Shown here piece after piece: positions 34,501 through 42,435 of a stretch of DNA of 64,000 bases (positions are counted from its first letter, which is position 1; each line of letters starts with the position of its first letter). The notes beneath the pieces are model-generated. The model made no database searches, was not told the origin of the DNA, and was given only the letters and a program-made list of their open reading frames with translations. The position numbers and the translations under genes were made by a program. Source of the DNA: Anaerolineaceae bacterium (GTDB lineage: Bacteria > Chloroflexota > Anaerolineae > Promineifilales > Promineifilaceae); contig PABI01000084.1 of assembly GCA_002699125.1 (NCBI GenBank), positions 1 through 64,000 of the forward strand. Reading direction: 5' to 3'.

Positions 34501-34908
34501 CAGGGCGAAGGACAAACAGTGCTGCTGGTTGAAGATGATGATGCAACCAGAGAAGCCTTGGTCGATAGTTTGCACCTGCTCAACTATACGGTCCTGGAAG
34601 CAGCAAACGGCCGTGAAGCGTTAGCCATTCTAGACAACAAGGCCAACGTGATTTCACTCGTGCTGAGTGATGTTGTCATGCCGGAGATGGGCGGGATTGC
34701 CCTGTTTCATGCAATGCAGCAGCAGCAAATCAATATCCCTGTTATCCTGCTAACCGGGCATCCGCTCAGCAAGGAATTTGACAATCTCAAAAACGCGGGC
34801 TTGTCTGCCTGGCTGGCAAAACCGCCGGAACTGGTGACTTTAAGCCACACATTGTTCCAGGTATTGCAGCATTCTACCCCTGGTGACAATGAACACAGCC
34901 TTTTGTGA
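31501..34908 (+). CDS. Hybrid sensor histidine kinase with six PAS domains and a receiver
   Basis: 1135 residues, no membrane helix, so probably cytoplasmic. About six PAS units tile residues 20-745. Examples are GVALFTSDGRLTYVNAALAQMV, LLDRQGRIQALNAQA, LFTKEGRFLRWNKNMERLVG and LFDRERRVRAVNP, several followed by PAC-like QKKTELALKQSE linkers. The dimerisation/phospho-acceptor His765 is in AAGIAHDFNNIM. The HATPase has NLALNARDAM, DDGAGIP and GQGTGLGLAQVYG. The C-terminal receiver (about 1005-1130) has VLLVEDDDATRE and the phospho-acceptor Asp1057 in LSDVVMPEMGG. No separate response regulator is adjacent. The signals bound by the PAS domains are unknown; no haem or flavin signature is certain. 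Confidence 0.93.
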   Translation: MGEAEQPKDQTTANGNGVPWEIVDFLEQGVALFTSDGRLTYVNAALAQMVGVSPEELMAQSSPGFTHPDDHEKITQAVQQALSGSRSTTDIRVHTAADGLLFARVTAVPHAETNSAYLIVTNLTSHKKAEVTLRQSEERYRRIVEDQTEFIVRWLPDGTRTFVNEAYCQHFSTPKEELVGSSFFPLIHEADLEEVRAKLAALTPENPVATDEHRSLLPDGSVRWHRWIDRAFFDEDGQITECQSVGRDITEQKKTELALKQSESNLNAILNNTAQSFILLDRQGRIQALNAQAREQAQQILGRNLEPGQDFMAGIQPIDPGNFPVSLAETFQGRTKTVEEQFVAPNGTTYWYETRYTPVLDEEGTVTGVVLGSLNVTQRKLAEQALAAEKAYSDALVDSLPGAFFLFTKEGRFLRWNKNMERLVGYSDEEIEALYPLDLVHEEDRATVAHKIEEIFTLGESEVEARLLTKDGRAIPYLFTSRRLQLPEGPAAIGLGIDISDRQEAVEKLRQSEANLRAIFNNTLQAFVLFDRERRVRAVNPVANNWAMEVLGHPLHKGEPADELFARFNFDNFSEVFQRALSGETIKQERNVGGGAQGFWFETNYNPVTTDEGIIGVSLSVLNITERKKAEEALRHSKAELQYIIDTVPEGVLLLTADGSVLMTNPVADQFLSILAPDLADGRITQLGERPLPQLFTSPPKGLWHEIPFKEYIFEAIARPIESSAQHTRWVLVLRDVTQERDIRQRVQRQERLAAVGQLAAGIAHDFNNIMAVIILYTQLLARTVQMAPNARDKLSTIESQAQRATDLIQQILDFSRQSVMEQQPLDLLPFMKEIVRLLERTLPENIRIELHFSEESYLIQGDPSRIQQVLMNLALNARDAMPNGGKLTISLANMMMTAKADLLVPDMPPGSWVQIQVTDDGAGIPSEALPHVFEPFFTTKQVGQGTGLGLAQVYGIVQQHEGYIDLETEVGAGTTFSLYFPALNASTGEEAASASIGLQQGEGQTVLLVEDDDATREALVDSLHLLNYTVLEAANGREALAILDNKANVISLVLSDVVMPEMGGIALFHAMQQQQINIPVILLTGHPLSKEFDNLKNAGLSAWLAKPPELVTLSHTLFQVLQHSTPGDNEHSLL

Positions 34909-34985
34909 CGTTTGTTACTACGGCCGTTTTCCCCCAAATTCTATACTCACCACGATGCGCATCCGGTATGCGCTGCTTTACACCA

Positions 34986-35045
34986 CCAACCCTCCCGTAG
35001 TTCTTTCAGGATGGCGACTATTTTCGAGGACTTCAGGAGGGTTGG
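34986..35045. repeat. Palindromic intergenic repeat (CCAACCCTCC family)
   Basis: CCAACCCTCC (34986-34995) and GGAGGGTTGG (35036-35045) are perfect inverse complements. The 40-bp interior contains further pairing (TTCTTTCAGGAT/ACTTCAG). It ends 19 bp before the alanine dehydrogenase start, so it would form a hairpin in that leader and lies next to its Shine-Dalgarno (GAGGAG at 35053-35058). Confidence 0.6.
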
Positions 35046-35064
35046 CCTTTTAGAGGAGTACAAA

Positions 35065-36159
35065 ATGGATTTTGGCGTCCCACGAGAAGTCCGCGATTTA
35101 GAATCCCGCGTCGGGCTAACGCCGGCCGGCGTATTTGCCCTGGCCAGCGCAGGTCACGCAATTTATATTGAAACGGGTGCCGGAGCTGGTGCTGGTTTTT
35201 CTGATGAAAATTACCGCGATGCGGGCGGCACAATTGTCTATTCGGCCCAGGAGGCCTACGGCCGTGCCGATGTGGTGGCCAAAGTCACCCGCCCCACCGC
35301 CGCAGAACACGCCCTGTTCCGTCCGGGACAAACGATTTTTTCTTTTCTCCACCTGCACGTTTCTTCACCGGATTTGCTGGAAGCGCTGACAGATCGGGAG
35401 ATTACGGCCGTTTCCTATGAACTAATCGCCGAAGATGACGGCACCCGGCCTGTACTGCTGCCGGCCAGCATCATTGCGGGACAAATGGCACCAATCATTG
35501 CCGGGCGTTTACTGCGCAGTGATTACCAGGGGCGCGGCATTTTGCTCAGCGGCTTGCCGGGCGTTCCGGCCGCCGCCGTGGTCATCGTTGGCGGCGGCGT
35601 GCTGGGCAGCAATGCCGCCCGCGCCTTCGTTGGCCTGGGCGCCGAAGTCACCGTGCTGGATAAAGAGCCACGCAAATTGCAAAACCTGTTCGATACACTG
35701 CACGGGCGGGTCACCACCATGTTTGCTAACGAGCTAAATCTAAAACGGGCCACCCAGTTTGCCGACGTGCTGATGACCGCCGCCTCCAGGCCGGGGCACC
35801 GCGCACCCATGCTGGTAAGCCGCGACATGGTGCAGCAAATGCGCCCCGGTTCGGTCATCATTGATTTTGCCATCGACGAGGGTGGCTCGGTAGAAACCAG
35901 CCGTCCTACCACGCTGCGCAATACTACCTACGTGGCCGAAGGCATCATCCACCACTGCGTGCCTAACATTACGGCCGCTTACGGCCGTACCACCAGCTAC
36001 GCCATCACCAATGCCGCCCTCCCCTACTTGCTCGCCGTTGGCAAAGGGGATGTGGTGAGCGCCAGCGAGCAGCTCCCGGCATTGAAGCAAGGTGTGGTTT
36101 TGGTAAACGGCCGTTTGGTCCACCAAGACATTGCCCACGCCCTGGGCAAATCAAACTAA
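35065..36159 (+). CDS. ald: Alanine dehydrogenase
   Basis: 364 residues (family about 370). It catalyses L-alanine plus NAD+ to pyruvate, ammonia and NADH, reversibly. The N-terminal MDFGVPREVRDLESRVGLTP carries the pyruvate-binding Arg and the REVRD.E.RVGLTP signature. The Rossmann NAD site is VVIVGGGVLGSNAARAFVGLGAEV. Catalytic His is in FSFLHLHVS, and Asp in VIDFAIDEGG. Start at 35065 with GAGGAG 7 bases before; the frame runs back to 34912 through a repeat and is not protein-like. With the aminotransferase and 2-oxoacid oxidoreductase at 44-49 kb it fits amino-acid fermentation. Confidence 0.93.
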   Translation: MDFGVPREVRDLESRVGLTPAGVFALASAGHAIYIETGAGAGAGFSDENYRDAGGTIVYSAQEAYGRADVVAKVTRPTAAEHALFRPGQTIFSFLHLHVSSPDLLEALTDREITAVSYELIAEDDGTRPVLLPASIIAGQMAPIIAGRLLRSDYQGRGILLSGLPGVPAAAVVIVGGGVLGSNAARAFVGLGAEVTVLDKEPRKLQNLFDTLHGRVTTMFANELNLKRATQFADVLMTAASRPGHRAPMLVSRDMVQQMRPGSVIIDFAIDEGGSVETSRPTTLRNTTYVAEGIIHHCVPNITAAYGRTTSYAITNAALPYLLAVGKGDVVSASEQLPALKQGVVLVNGRLVHQDIAHALGKSN

Positions 36160-36165
36160 AACATC

Positions 36166-36210
36166 ACCGCGGAGAGCGCGGAGAGAAAAATTCTCCGCGC
36201 TCTCCGCGGT
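36166..36210. repeat. Perfect 19-bp inverted repeat
   Basis: ACCGCGGAGAGCGCGGAGA (36166-36184) and its exact inverse complement (36192-36210) flank a 7-base loop (GAAAAAT). Each arm holds two GCGGAGA units. It lies between ald and the CoA-transferase and could block or attenuate transcription, or be a dispersed REP-like element. No T-run follows. Confidence 0.8.
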
Positions 36211-36228
36211 AAAATCACGAGAATTCAG

Positions 36229-37524
36229 ATGAATTGGGAAAACATTTATCGTCGCAAAGTTACCGACGTTTCAACCGCACTTAGTCACATTCAATCCGGC
36301 AACCGCCTCTACGTGGGTGGTGGCGCCGGCGTGCCTGTCCATCTCACCCAGGGGCTTACCGAAAAAGCACCCCAGCTGCGTGATGTGGAGCTGACTCACA
36401 TCCTCACCTTTGCCGAGGCGCCCTACGTCGCCCCGGAATACGCCGAAAGTTTCCGTGTGAATGCCCTTTTTATTGGCCCCAACGTGCGCCGGGCCATTGC
36501 CGAAGGACGGGCCGACTTCACGCCCATCTTCTTGTCCGAGATTCCCCGGTTGTTTCGCAGCGGCATTCTGCCCATTGATGTGGCCCTCATCTCCGTATCA
36601 CCGCCAGATGAGCACGGCTTTTGCAGCTTTGGCGTGGAGGTTGGCACCACCAAACCCGCCGCCGAATCGGCCAAAACGATTATTGCCGAAGTCAACCAGC
36701 AGATGCCCCGCACCCACGGCGACAGCTTCATACACCTCAGCCGCCTGCACCACATCATCGAGGCCAATTATCCCCTGCCGGAATCGCCACAGGGCGGCAG
36801 CTCCAACGAGCATCTAAAGATTGGCGAGTATATTGCCGAGATGATTCCCGATGGCGCGACGCTGCAAATGGGCATCGGCAGCATTCCCGATGCCGTGCTG
36901 CGCTGCCTGGGCAATCACAAAGATTTGGGCATCCACACCGAGTTATTCTCTGATGGCGTCATTGAAATGGTAGAGAACGGGGTGATCACCTGCGCCAAAA
37001 AGACATTCCATCCCGGCAAGATTGTGGCCGGCTTCCTCTTTGGCACGCAGCGCCTGTATGATTTCATCGACAACAACCCGATGATCGAGATGCACCCCAC
37101 GGATTACGTGAACGATCCGTTCAACATCGCCCAAAATGAGAAAATGGTGGCGATCAACGCCGCCTTGCAAATTGACCTCACCGGCCAGGTATGCGCCGAC
37201 TCGATTGGGCCGCGACTCTACAGCGGCGTAGGCGGGCAGTTGGACTTCATTCGCGGCGCGGCCCGCTCCAAGGATGGCCTACCGATCATTGCCTGCCTCT
37301 CTACAGCGCGTGGCGGCACCGTCAGCCGCATTGTGCCCATGCTGAACGAGGGTGCTGGCGTTGTGACCACCCGCAACGACGTGCATTATGTGGTGACAGA
37401 GCATGGTGTCGCCAACCTGTATGGCAGAACCATTCGCGAACGGGCGCAGGCCCTCATTGGCATTGCTGCACCAGAATTTCGGGAAGAATTAACGGCCGCT
37501 GCGCGGCAGTTGGGTTTTATCTAA
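36229..37524 (+). CDS. Acetyl-CoA hydrolase/transferase family (4-hydroxybutyrate CoA-transferase-like)
   Basis: 431 residues, family-I CoA-transferase fold with two halves. YVGGGAGVPVHLTQGL, VSPPDEHGFCSFGVEVGTT and QMGIGSIPDAVLRCLGNH are typical. The catalytic glutamate that forms the CoA thioester is expected in HTELFSDGVIEMV. HYVVTEHGVANLYGRTIRERA near the C-terminus is the conserved CoA-binding end. It moves CoA between an acyl-CoA and acetate or another acid. The exact substrate (4-hydroxybutyrate, propionate, succinate) cannot be read. It follows ald across an inverted repeat and may share its transcript. Confidence 0.9.
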   Translation: MNWENIYRRKVTDVSTALSHIQSGNRLYVGGGAGVPVHLTQGLTEKAPQLRDVELTHILTFAEAPYVAPEYAESFRVNALFIGPNVRRAIAEGRADFTPIFLSEIPRLFRSGILPIDVALISVSPPDEHGFCSFGVEVGTTKPAAESAKTIIAEVNQQMPRTHGDSFIHLSRLHHIIEANYPLPESPQGGSSNEHLKIGEYIAEMIPDGATLQMGIGSIPDAVLRCLGNHKDLGIHTELFSDGVIEMVENGVITCAKKTFHPGKIVAGFLFGTQRLYDFIDNNPMIEMHPTDYVNDPFNIAQNEKMVAINAALQIDLTGQVCADSIGPRLYSGVGGQLDFIRGAARSKDGLPIIACLSTARGGTVSRIVPMLNEGAGVVTTRNDVHYVVTEHGVANLYGRTIRERAQALIGIAAPEFREELTAAARQLGFI

Positions 37525-37532
37525 AAGAATTT

Positions 37533-40094
37533 CTATAGGGAAAATACCTGAGCAACCATCTCCTGAAAGGTTGGGGGATTTTGCTCAATTTGGCATACTA
37601 AATCGCGCTGATTCAGCTCCCTCCAGAGTTGATCGGCGCGGTTTTTGGCTTCGTGGGGAACAGCCGGATGCTGCCGCACATGCTGGAGGATTTCTACTGC
37701 TGCCTTATCCTCCTCTTCCCGCACCAGCAGCGCTGCCAGACCGGTCAGCGCATCCAGCACAAACGGCACCACGTGGGCGGCCAGCGCGGCGCGCCCTGCC
37801 CGCAAGAAACTGTCTCGGGCCAGCATGTTATCACCTGCTTCCAGGGCAAAACGGCCGTACAAATTCAACGCCCGCGCCAAACTCCACTGATCGCCAATCT
37901 CGGTAAACAAGGCAACACAGTCAGCAAAAAGCTGACGCGCCTCGGCCTGCTCGCCTCTGGCTTGGGCCGCGACTGCCATCCGCTCCCAACGCATTCCCAG
38001 GCTCCAACGGTCGCCTGAACCTTCTGCCAGGGCCAGGCCGGCGTGTAAAACGCCTTCCGTTTCGGCCGTCTGGCCTAATGCCTGGGCCGTGCGGCTAAAC
38101 AAGCTGACACAAAACGAAACAAGATGCGGATCGCCACCGGTTTGGGCCGTTTGTACACTTTCATACAGCTGCCGGTATGCCTCGGCGTAGGCACCCAGCT
38201 CATGGGCTAAAGCGCCCAAAGCCGCCTGATAATTTGCCCGCAGCCAGAGATTTTCCAGCGATTGACCAAGCGGTTCGCCCTCGGCCAGGATGCGAGCGGC
38301 TTCCTTACGCTCCCCGGTTATCCAGCACATAAAACCATAATGCAGCAATCCGTGAGCCACCGCCAGCGTGTCGCTGCTCTGTCTCAGCCGGGGGATGTTT
38401 TCTCTGTAACCAGCTACGGCCGTTTTCATCTGCCCCGATCGAAACTGGAAAAAAGCCCGATGACACTGCATGTTGCCTAACCCACCTTCCAAAACCGATC
38501 GCTCCTGGTCAGCAGCATCATTTGGTAAGGCAGCCAGGCGCTTGGCCATCACGTTGGCGGCGCTGGCGAAAAGAGCTTCAGCTTCCTGAAAGTAGTTGTG
38601 CAGTTCATAAAAGTAGTAGATAGGCCAGGCTGACTGATTTAGCAGGTCAATCTGCTGCTGGGCAACGGCCGTTTCCCAGGCAGCGCGAATGTTATCCAAA
38701 TCGGCGCCGAGTTCGGCCAACGCCTCTTTTTGTTGATCGCTGGTGAGCCGGGGAACGTATTCCTGAAGCAGCCCCAAATAATAGCGGCTAAATTGCGTCT
38801 GTGTCTGTTGTGCCTCCTGCGGATTGGCCTGAAGGTGAGCCGCGGCATATTGGCGGATAAGTTCATGCTGAGTGTAACGGCCGTTGCCCGCCTGGGTAAT
38901 CAATGATTTGTCGGCCAATGCCGCCAGCAGGGGCAAATTCACACCGGCGACCTCTGCCGCTGCCCGGCGGGTAAAGCCGCCGCGAAAAACGGTCAGGCGG
39001 CGCAGCCCTCTCTTTTCCACATCGCTGATCAGGTTCCAGGAATGCTCAAATGCGGCCCCCATGCTGCGCTGCCGTTCGGGAATATCCCGATTGAAGCTGG
39101 TGAGAAAATCAAAGCTGCGCTCAATTTCGCGCACGATTTCGTCGCAGGCCAATAGGCGCACCCAGGCCGCGGCCAGCTCAATACCCAGGGGCACACCCTC
39201 CATGAGCTGGCAAATGCGGACAACGGCCGTTTTGTTTTCCGGCGTCAGGGCGAAATCGGCACTGGCCCGGCGGGCGCTGCGCACAAACAGGTCGATGGCG
39301 CTGTAACTTTCCAGCGCTTCAGCTTGCTCCGTCAGCGGAGCCAGCAGGCCGCGCACCTCAAAAACCCATTCTCCCTGCACGTTAAGCCGTTCTCGCGAAG
39401 TCACCAGCAGTTTCACTGCCGGAGCCGCCTGCACCAGCGCTGTCAGCACGTCCACACCCGCCAGCAAATGCTCCATGTTGTCCACGATCAGCAGCATCTC
39501 TTTCGGCTGCAAGTAGGCCAATAGCTGCGTTTGCAAATCGGCCGTGCCGCTCAGGGGAATCCTCAATCCTTCTGCCAAAGAAGCAGTCATCACTTCCGGC
39601 GTACCCACAGAAGCCAGCGAAACAAAACAAGCCCCGTCTTGAAATGCTGCCCGCTGCGCCACCGCAATTTCCAGCGCCAGCCGCGTTTTGCCAATGCCAC
39701 CCGGACCCACCAACGTCAATAAGCGGCACGTTGGCTCTTGCAAAAGGCGGGTAATTTCGCGCAGTTCCACTTCGCGTCCCAGCAACGGTGTGGTGGGCTG
39801 TGGCGGGAGGTTGTTTACGGCCGTTAATCCACCATGCGACCTCAACGGTGCAGTAGTCACCTCGCCACGAGCCATTTTAATAAAAGTGGGTTGCTCCGCC
39901 GGGGAAATTTGCAGGCAGTTGGCTAACAGACCGGCAATCTGGCGTGACGGCCGTCGCTCATCAGACTCAATTTTACGAATCGTGGCCACAGAGCAGCCGA
40001 CACAACTGGCCAGGTCTGCCTGTGTCATGTCCAGGGCAATGCGCTGCTGCTTGAGCCAAACGCCAAACGAAGCAGAAACAGTTCCTTGTATCAC
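37533..40094 (-). CDS. XRE-HTH STAND ATPase regulator with TPR-like repeats
   Basis: 853 residues. An N-terminal XRE helix-turn-helix (LKQQRIALDMTQADLASCVG then TIRKIESDERRPS) spans about 13-70. An NB-ARC-type ATPase follows with Walker A LVGPGGIGKTRLALEIA and Walker B EMLLIVDNMEHLL, and the sensor KLLVTSRERL. The C-terminal half (about 430-840) is helical repeats of TPR style. STAND proteins switch on ATP/ligand binding and oligomerise. Here the DNA-binding head is XRE rather than the LuxR or BTAD head of MalT/AfsR. The start is GTG (40094). It diverges from the cupin gene, with about 150 bp between, which it may control (inference). Confidence 0.88.
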   Translation of the reverse strand: MIQGTVSASFGVWLKQQRIALDMTQADLASCVGCSVATIRKIESDERRPSRQIAGLLANCLQISPAEQPTFIKMARGEVTTAPLRSHGGLTAVNNLPPQPTTPLLGREVELREITRLLQEPTCRLLTLVGPGGIGKTRLALEIAVAQRAAFQDGACFVSLASVGTPEVMTASLAEGLRIPLSGTADLQTQLLAYLQPKEMLLIVDNMEHLLAGVDVLTALVQAAPAVKLLVTSRERLNVQGEWVFEVRGLLAPLTEQAEALESYSAIDLFVRSARRASADFALTPENKTAVVRICQLMEGVPLGIELAAAWVRLLACDEIVREIERSFDFLTSFNRDIPERQRSMGAAFEHSWNLISDVEKRGLRRLTVFRGGFTRRAAAEVAGVNLPLLAALADKSLITQAGNGRYTQHELIRQYAAAHLQANPQEAQQTQTQFSRYYLGLLQEYVPRLTSDQQKEALAELGADLDNIRAAWETAVAQQQIDLLNQSAWPIYYFYELHNYFQEAEALFASAANVMAKRLAALPNDAADQERSVLEGGLGNMQCHRAFFQFRSGQMKTAVAGYRENIPRLRQSSDTLAVAHGLLHYGFMCWITGERKEAARILAEGEPLGQSLENLWLRANYQAALGALAHELGAYAEAYRQLYESVQTAQTGGDPHLVSFCVSLFSRTAQALGQTAETEGVLHAGLALAEGSGDRWSLGMRWERMAVAAQARGEQAEARQLFADCVALFTEIGDQWSLARALNLYGRFALEAGDNMLARDSFLRAGRAALAAHVVPFVLDALTGLAALLVREEEDKAAVEILQHVRQHPAVPHEAKNRADQLWRELNQRDLVCQIEQNPPTFQEMVAQVFSL

Positions 40095-40245
40095 TTTTGT
40101 CTCACCGTCTGTATCACTCGCTGTCTTGCTAATGAGACCCGATGTGTAGCCATTTGCGATTTAATTTGTCGGGTTGGGATTGGCCTGCCTGCGTTACACG
40201 CCAGCCAGGCGGCAAAATGGTATCACTTTTTTCAGGATTCAAAAA

Positions 40246-40728
40246 ATGTTATCGCAACCAAAAATAGTTCATCTTGCGGCGGGAGACGGCCGTTCCTTTT
40301 TAGCCTTGTCTGACCTGGTTACATTCAAGCTAACTGGCCACCAAACGGCCGAAAAGTTTGCCCTTTTTGAACTCATTGTTCCACCGGCAGATGGCCCGCC
40401 AGTGCGGCACAAGCATGCCTGGCAAGAAACCTTCTACGTGCTGGAGGGCGCGTTTGAATTTAGCGGACAAGGGGATGACGGTGTCTCTTATGCGGTTCAG
40501 GCCACTGCTGGGGCCATGCTCCATGTGCCCGGCAGCGTGCCCCATGGGTATCAAAATGTGGGCGCGGCTTCTGGCCGCCTCCTGGTCATCTCATCACCCT
40601 CGGGACTGGAACTATTTTATGCGGAGTTGGGCGTTCCGGTAGCAGACGCGGTCCAGCCAGCCACCACCTTGCCAGACATGGCCCGCGTGATGGCCATAGG
40701 CCTTAAATATCGGATTGAATTTTTGTAA
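40246..40728 (+). CDS. Cupin domain protein
   Basis: 160 residues. A single cupin_2 barrel: PVRHKHAWQETFYVLEGAFEF holds the first metal-binding motif (H-x-H...E), and GAMLHVPGSVPHGYQN holds the second (H). Small stand-alone cupins may be sugar- or cysteine-dioxygenase-like enzymes or simple binding proteins, and no substrate is given by the sequence. The ATG at 40246 follows CAGGATTC; a longer frame to 40174 lacks similarity. It lies divergent to the STAND regulator and 13 bp before the SBBP protein. Confidence 0.85.
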   Translation: MLSQPKIVHLAAGDGRSFLALSDLVTFKLTGHQTAEKFALFELIVPPADGPPVRHKHAWQETFYVLEGAFEFSGQGDDGVSYAVQATAGAMLHVPGSVPHGYQNVGAASGRLLVISSPSGLELFYAELGVPVADAVQPATTLPDMARVMAIGLKYRIEFL

Positions 40729-40741
40729 CAAAGGAGAAAAA

Positions 40742-42346
40742 ATGTTTGCGTTATTGTCTAACCTTAACCATCCTCGTGCCGGTCGCCGTAGACATGTGCT
40801 TTTACTGATTTTGTGTCTGGCCATAACGGCCTGGCTGGGAAGTACACTGGCGCGCCGCATGGCACTGCCTGCGGCCCACGCCGCACCAACGGCCTCCCTG
40901 GGTTACAGCAGCTACATCGGCGGCGACGGCACCGATGTAGGGCGCAGCATTGCCCTGGACGGCGTGGGCAACATCTACATCGTTGGCGAAACGGAATCAG
41001 ACAACTTTTTGGGGTCTGGCCGAGTGATTTCCGGTTTCTCTGACATTTTCGTAGCGAAGTATTCGCCTGACGGCCGTACCCTGCTCTACCTAACTTTCAT
41101 CGGCAGCACAGACACCGACACGCCACTTGCCATACAAGTAGACGGCCAGGGCAACGCTTACGCCACCGCTCTCGTTTTCAATGACAGCTTCCCCACCAAA
41201 AACGCGCTGTGGACGGCGCGCCCCCATTTTTCGCACAACAGCGTTTTGTTCAAGCTCAACGGCAGCGGTGGGCTGGTTTACAGCACCTATTTGCCGCTGG
41301 ATGTGTTCAATGCCCACCACAACCTGGCGGTGGACACGCCGGGCAATGCCTACGTCACCGGCACTTCGTTTCAGGGTGACCAGGCCAACCAGTTGAGCCT
41401 GCTGAAGATCAGCCCTGGTGGTGGGCAGGTTTTGCTTGAGAAATATGTGGGTGGTCCGGATTCAGAGAAGGGAACGGCCGTCGCCCTGGATTCTGCCGGC
41501 AATATCTACCTCACCGGCACCACTGAAGGCGGCGATGCCTTCCCGGTGACAGCCAATGCCCACCAGCCGGTCTGCGGCGACATTTTCTACAATCGGCGCG
41601 CCTTCTGCTATAAGGATGGCGTGGTGGTGGTGCTCAACCCAGCCGGAAACGTAACCTACAGCAGCCATCATGGCGGCAGCTTCACCGACGATCCGGCAGC
41701 CATTGCCACCGACGGACAGGGCAACATTCTAGTCGCCGGTAACACCGGCTCCGGCCTCTTCCCGCTAGCACAAGCGCTGCAAAACTCATGTCCGTTGGAT
41801 ACGTTTTCAGGAGATTGCAGTTCGCCGCGCGGGTTTGCCAGCCTTATCAAGTTGGGGGGCGTCACGGCGTCGCTTACCTATTCTACCTATTTGGGATCGA
41901 CAGAATCGGGCAGCAACAATGTGGTAACGGCCGCATCCCTCAGCAGCAGCGGGCAGGCGACGGTGGTGGGGTATAGCAACGGCCGTTTCTTCCCCACCGC
42001 CAATCCAGTTCAAGGGCAGCTCTCAGAAAGCTTCTGCACCACGTTTGGCTCGCAGCGGCTTTGCTTTGACGGGTTCGTCGTCACGCTAACGCCCAGCGGC
42101 GGACTCTATTTTGGCAGCTACCTGGGCGCTACCTTTGATGATTATCTCTATGGCGTGGCGCTGAGCAATGGCAACATTTGGCTCACTGGTCTGACGGAAG
42201 CCAACGATTTCCCCGTGACCAACGATGCCTATCAAAAGGCCAACCAGGTGGGCGATGATGCCTTTCTGGTGCGCATCGGCGGCGGCAGCCCCCCTCCCCC
42301 GTCCCCTGGTGATTTTCACATTTACTTACCAATGATTGTTGATTGA
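40742..42346 (+). CDS. Exported SBBP-repeat beta-propeller protein
   Basis: 534 residues. After a basic N-terminus a long hydrophobic signal (VLLLILCLAITAWLGSTLA) ends near AHAAP, a likely signal-peptidase site. The mature part has 7-8 SBBP repeats of the form ALDGVGNIYIVGET and LDSAGNIYLTGTTEGGDAFPVT, each starting with YSSYIGG/YSTYLGS. It is a surface propeller of unknown ligand. The C-terminus is FHIYLPMIVD after a Pro-rich linker, a tail discussed in the findings. Start chosen at ATG 40742 with AAAGGAG. A terminator follows at 42361. Confidence 0.85.
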   Translation: MFALLSNLNHPRAGRRRHVLLLILCLAITAWLGSTLARRMALPAAHAAPTASLGYSSYIGGDGTDVGRSIALDGVGNIYIVGETESDNFLGSGRVISGFSDIFVAKYSPDGRTLLYLTFIGSTDTDTPLAIQVDGQGNAYATALVFNDSFPTKNALWTARPHFSHNSVLFKLNGSGGLVYSTYLPLDVFNAHHNLAVDTPGNAYVTGTSFQGDQANQLSLLKISPGGGQVLLEKYVGGPDSEKGTAVALDSAGNIYLTGTTEGGDAFPVTANAHQPVCGDIFYNRRAFCYKDGVVVVLNPAGNVTYSSHHGGSFTDDPAAIATDGQGNILVAGNTGSGLFPLAQALQNSCPLDTFSGDCSSPRGFASLIKLGGVTASLTYSTYLGSTESGSNNVVTAASLSSSGQATVVGYSNGRFFPTANPVQGQLSESFCTTFGSQRLCFDGFVVTLTPSGGLYFGSYLGATFDDYLYGVALSNGNIWLTGLTEANDFPVTNDAYQKANQVGDDAFLVRIGGGSPPPPSPGDFHIYLPMIVD

Positions 42347-42360
42347 TGATGAAGGAAATG

Positions 42361-42422
42361 GGACGCTGATTAACCTGATGTTCCTGATCAGGTTAATAAG
42401 GCAAATCAACGTTCCGTTTTTT
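42361..42422 (+). terminator. Hairpin terminator after the SBBP gene
   Basis: The inner stem ATTAACCTGAT (42369-42379) against ATCAGGTTAAT (42387-42397) is perfect. An outer stem GGACGCTG/CAACGTTCC extends it imperfectly, then GTTTTTT follows. It is 14 bp after the stop. It may double as a dispersed repeat. Confidence 0.65.
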
Positions 42423-42435
42423 AAAGGAGTTTGTC

